Below are positions 14,267 to 15,437 of a DNA stretch of 15,437 bases, piece after piece. How positions within the stretch are numbered: position 1 is the first letter of the stretch; every line of letters starts with the position of its first letter. The notes below the pieces were generated by a model. That model saw only the letters and a program-made list of their open reading frames with translations, had not been told where the DNA came from and ran no database searches. Source of the DNA: Bacteroidales bacterium M7 (GTDB taxonomy: Bacteria; Bacteroidota; Bacteroidia; Bacteroidales; Muribaculaceae). The stretch lies in assembly GCA_001689515.1 (NCBI GenBank), contig LUJR01000013.1, positions 1 through 15,437 of the forward strand, given 5' to 3'. The position numbers were made by a program, and so were the translations under genes.

Positions 14267-14641
14267 TTACTCGTTGCCGAGTTCGGGTAGAAGTTTCACA
14301 TGACCTCCTGCATTGACCCTGTAGCGGGCTGACGTGTGCAGAGTGAGGTTGGCTACTGTGAATACATAGTTCTCTATCTCATTGTTGCCGCTGTCGGGGT
14401 TGCGGTAATAATGGAAGAATGAGGGGTTTTCTTCCAGGCTTGCATCTGCACGCCCGGCATATGTGTTTCCCTCGCCTTTAAGACCGGAATATGCCGTGGC
14501 AATGGCTTGCTCGACGTTTCTAAATCCCTGACCTGTATAGTGATATATTTCGTGACCTGAGGTGTTGGTGATTTTGACATCTATGAGATTTGTGGGATGG
14601 ATGACATTTGCTTGCATAATCATATTGATTAGTATTGACAT
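14267..14641 (-). CDS. Unrecognised small protein upstream of the PepSY-like gene
   Basis: I do not recognise this 124-aa protein. It has no clear signal peptide or membrane helix, so it is probably cytoplasmic. Its predicted strands and helices read LIDVKITNTSGHEIYHYTGQGF, then a helix NVEQAIATAYSGLKG, then a polar region with paired aromatics (PSFFHYYRNPDSG) and a strand-rich end (NYVFTVANLTLHTSARYRVNAGG). The ATG at 14641 is the longest option; the Met codons at 14623 and 14617 are also plausible starts, as the first eight residues look poorly conserved in character. It lies 25 nt upstream of the PepSY-like gene and so probably shares its transcript. It diverges from the NUDIX gene by about 90 nt. 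Its reading frame is free of stops and ends just before a neighbouring start, which supports coding. Confidence 0.65.
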   Translation of the reverse strand: MSILINMIMQANVIHPTNLIDVKITNTSGHEIYHYTGQGFRNVEQAIATAYSGLKGEGNTYAGRADASLEENPSFFHYYRNPDSGNNEIENYVFTVANLTLHTSARYRVNAGGHVKLLPELGNE

Positions 14642-14706
14642 TTATATGTATAACAAGCATATAGGCATAAAGTAGGTTGGCAGCACGTTAATTAACAGAA
14701 AATCAC

Positions 14707-14715
14707 TAAATTTGC
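14707..14715 (+). promoter_or_regulatory. Likely -7 box for the NUDIX gene
   Basis: TAAATTTGC fits TAnnTTTGY and ends 15 nt before the ATG at 14731, predicting a leader of only about 9 nt. No TTTG occurs at the expected upstream distance. Confidence 0.45.
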
Positions 14716-14730
14716 GAATATAACACAGAT

Positions 14731-15276
14731 ATGATGTGCGATAAGGCTGATGAATTATTTCCGATAGTCGACGAAGACGGCTCGGTGGTCGGATCGGCTA
14801 CCCGAGGAGCGTGCCATAGCGGGTCGATGTTGCTTCACCCCGTGGTGCATCTCCACGTGTTTGACCGGTCAGGACGCTTATATTTGCAGAAGCGTCCGGA
14901 GTGGAAGGACATTCAGCCAGGCAAGTGGGACACAGCTGTGGGCGGACATGTGGATCTGGGTGAGACTGTGTCTGATGCGCTGTCACGCGAGGTACGTGAA
15001 GAGATAGGGCTGGAGTCGTTTGCTCCGGTCTTCATCTCCAGATATGTTTTTGAATCCGAACGTGAGAGGGAGCTGGTGCATGTGTTTGCAGCCGTTGTGC
15101 CAGATGATGCTCTGATAGTTCCATCGGAGGAACTTGACGGAGGGCGTTTTTGGGCTGTTTCAGACATCGAGGGTCAGATAGGCAGCGATATATTCACTCC
15201 TAATTTCGAGAACGAGTATGTCAATGTCTTGAAGCCGAAGCTGCCGGAGGTCATGGCTATGACCAAGGACATATGA
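14731..15276 (+). CDS. NUDIX hydrolase, IPP isomerase/YfcD-like
   Basis: A 181-aa protein with a complete Nudix box, GHVDLGETVSDALSREVREEIGL, which fits Gx5Ex7REUxEExGU and places the metal-binding Glu residues in REVREE. Before it is HPVVHLHVFDRSGRLYLQKR and KDIQPGKWDTAVGG, the pattern seen in the isopentenyl-diphosphate isomerase-like and YfcD-like subgroup. The substrate is unknown; nucleoside-diphosphate derivatives and isoprenoid diphosphates are options, although the usual second isomerase-active Cys motif is not obvious. Its length is normal. It is a single gene with no close neighbour on the same strand. A second ATG follows immediately at 14734 and cannot be excluded as the start. 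Confidence 0.9.
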   Translation: MMCDKADELFPIVDEDGSVVGSATRGACHSGSMLLHPVVHLHVFDRSGRLYLQKRPEWKDIQPGKWDTAVGGHVDLGETVSDALSREVREEIGLESFAPVFISRYVFESERERELVHVFAAVVPDDALIVPSEELDGGRFWAVSDIEGQIGSDIFTPNFENEYVNVLKPKLPEVMAMTKDI

Positions 15277-15370
15277 AGATATGGAAAAATCAAGAAAAAA
15301 GTTGAGGATATAAAGCTTTGGTAATCAGATGATTGAACAAAGAGAGTAAAAATATTTACAAAAAAATGTG

Positions 15371-15430
15371 CTTGCTGTGAACCATTTTAGCCATCTGACG
15401 TTTTATTGGTACATAGCAAGATTACTTTTT
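15371..15430 (+). terminator. Possible terminator-like inverted repeat at the right edge
   Basis: CTTGCTGTGAACC (15371-15383) and GGTACATAGCAAG (15408-15420) pair at 11 of 13 positions, and ATTACTTTTTCC follows. It lies about 95 nt after the NUDIX stop. The 24-nt loop makes it a weak terminator, and it could belong to an element continuing past the window. The rest of 15277-15437 is AT-rich with no gene seen. Confidence 0.35.
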
Positions 15431-15437
15431 CCATTGC

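Noticed and set aside
1..15437. CRISPR array, phage, toxin-antitoxin or defence genes
   Set aside because: No regularly spaced direct repeats, integrase or recognisable defence domain anywhere; the genes are housekeeping and envelope functions.

Overview
The window looks like chromosomal DNA of a gut-type member of the Bacteroidales; Muribaculaceae is a reasonable guess, but I cannot fix the genus. The evidence is the bL28-bL33-DUF4295 ribosomal trio, a recF-DUF721 pair, a coaX / beta-barrel / lptC / CorC-like cluster typical of Bacteroidetes, the lack of Shine-Dalgarno sequences before most starts, and repeated matches to the Bacteroidetes promoter pattern TTTG - about 20 nt - TAnnTTTG.

Layout from left to right: a minus-strand tRNA-Ser(CGA) with its own promoter and terminator (66-254); a plus-strand PMCA-type Ca2+ P-type ATPase with a well-matched promoter and a small palindrome beside it (328-3162); a terminator and a candidate promoter (3181-3318); a standalone TrpB2-type tryptophan synthase beta chain (3348-4718); a palindromic repeat (4730-4816); a small Ala/Lys-rich lipoprotein with a strong terminator (4938-5518); the minus-strand pair recF-DUF721 (5628-7018); the divergent ribosomal-protein unit rpmB-rpmG-bL38/DUF4295 (7068-7909), whose last gene is only 49 codons; a hairpin and AT-rich repeat region (8012-8103); holA (8158-9189); a 324-bp nested-palindrome MITE-like element (9193-9516); the coaX - outer-membrane barrel - lptC - CorC-like transcription unit (9547-13638); a shared convergent terminator; a minus-strand pair made of an unrecognised 124-aa protein and a periplasmic PepSY-like protein (13714-14641); and a plus-strand NUDIX hydrolase (14731-15276).

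Most genes are housekeeping: replication and repair (RecF, HolA, DUF721), translation (tRNA, three ribosomal proteins), cofactor synthesis (CoaX), envelope biogenesis (LptC, barrel protein, CorC-like protein), ion transport and amino-acid metabolism. The coaX unit joins CoA synthesis to envelope assembly through overlapping or close genes. I see no integrase, complete transposase, CRISPR array, defence island or toxin-antitoxin pair.

The most unusual content is non-coding. The MITE-like element is symmetric at three nested scales. The 29-bp perfect inverted repeat after trpB2 has arms that are themselves hairpins, and part of it recurs about 0.8 kb away. Other structured sites are the AT-rich repeats before holA and possible regulatory leaders before trpB2 and rpmB.
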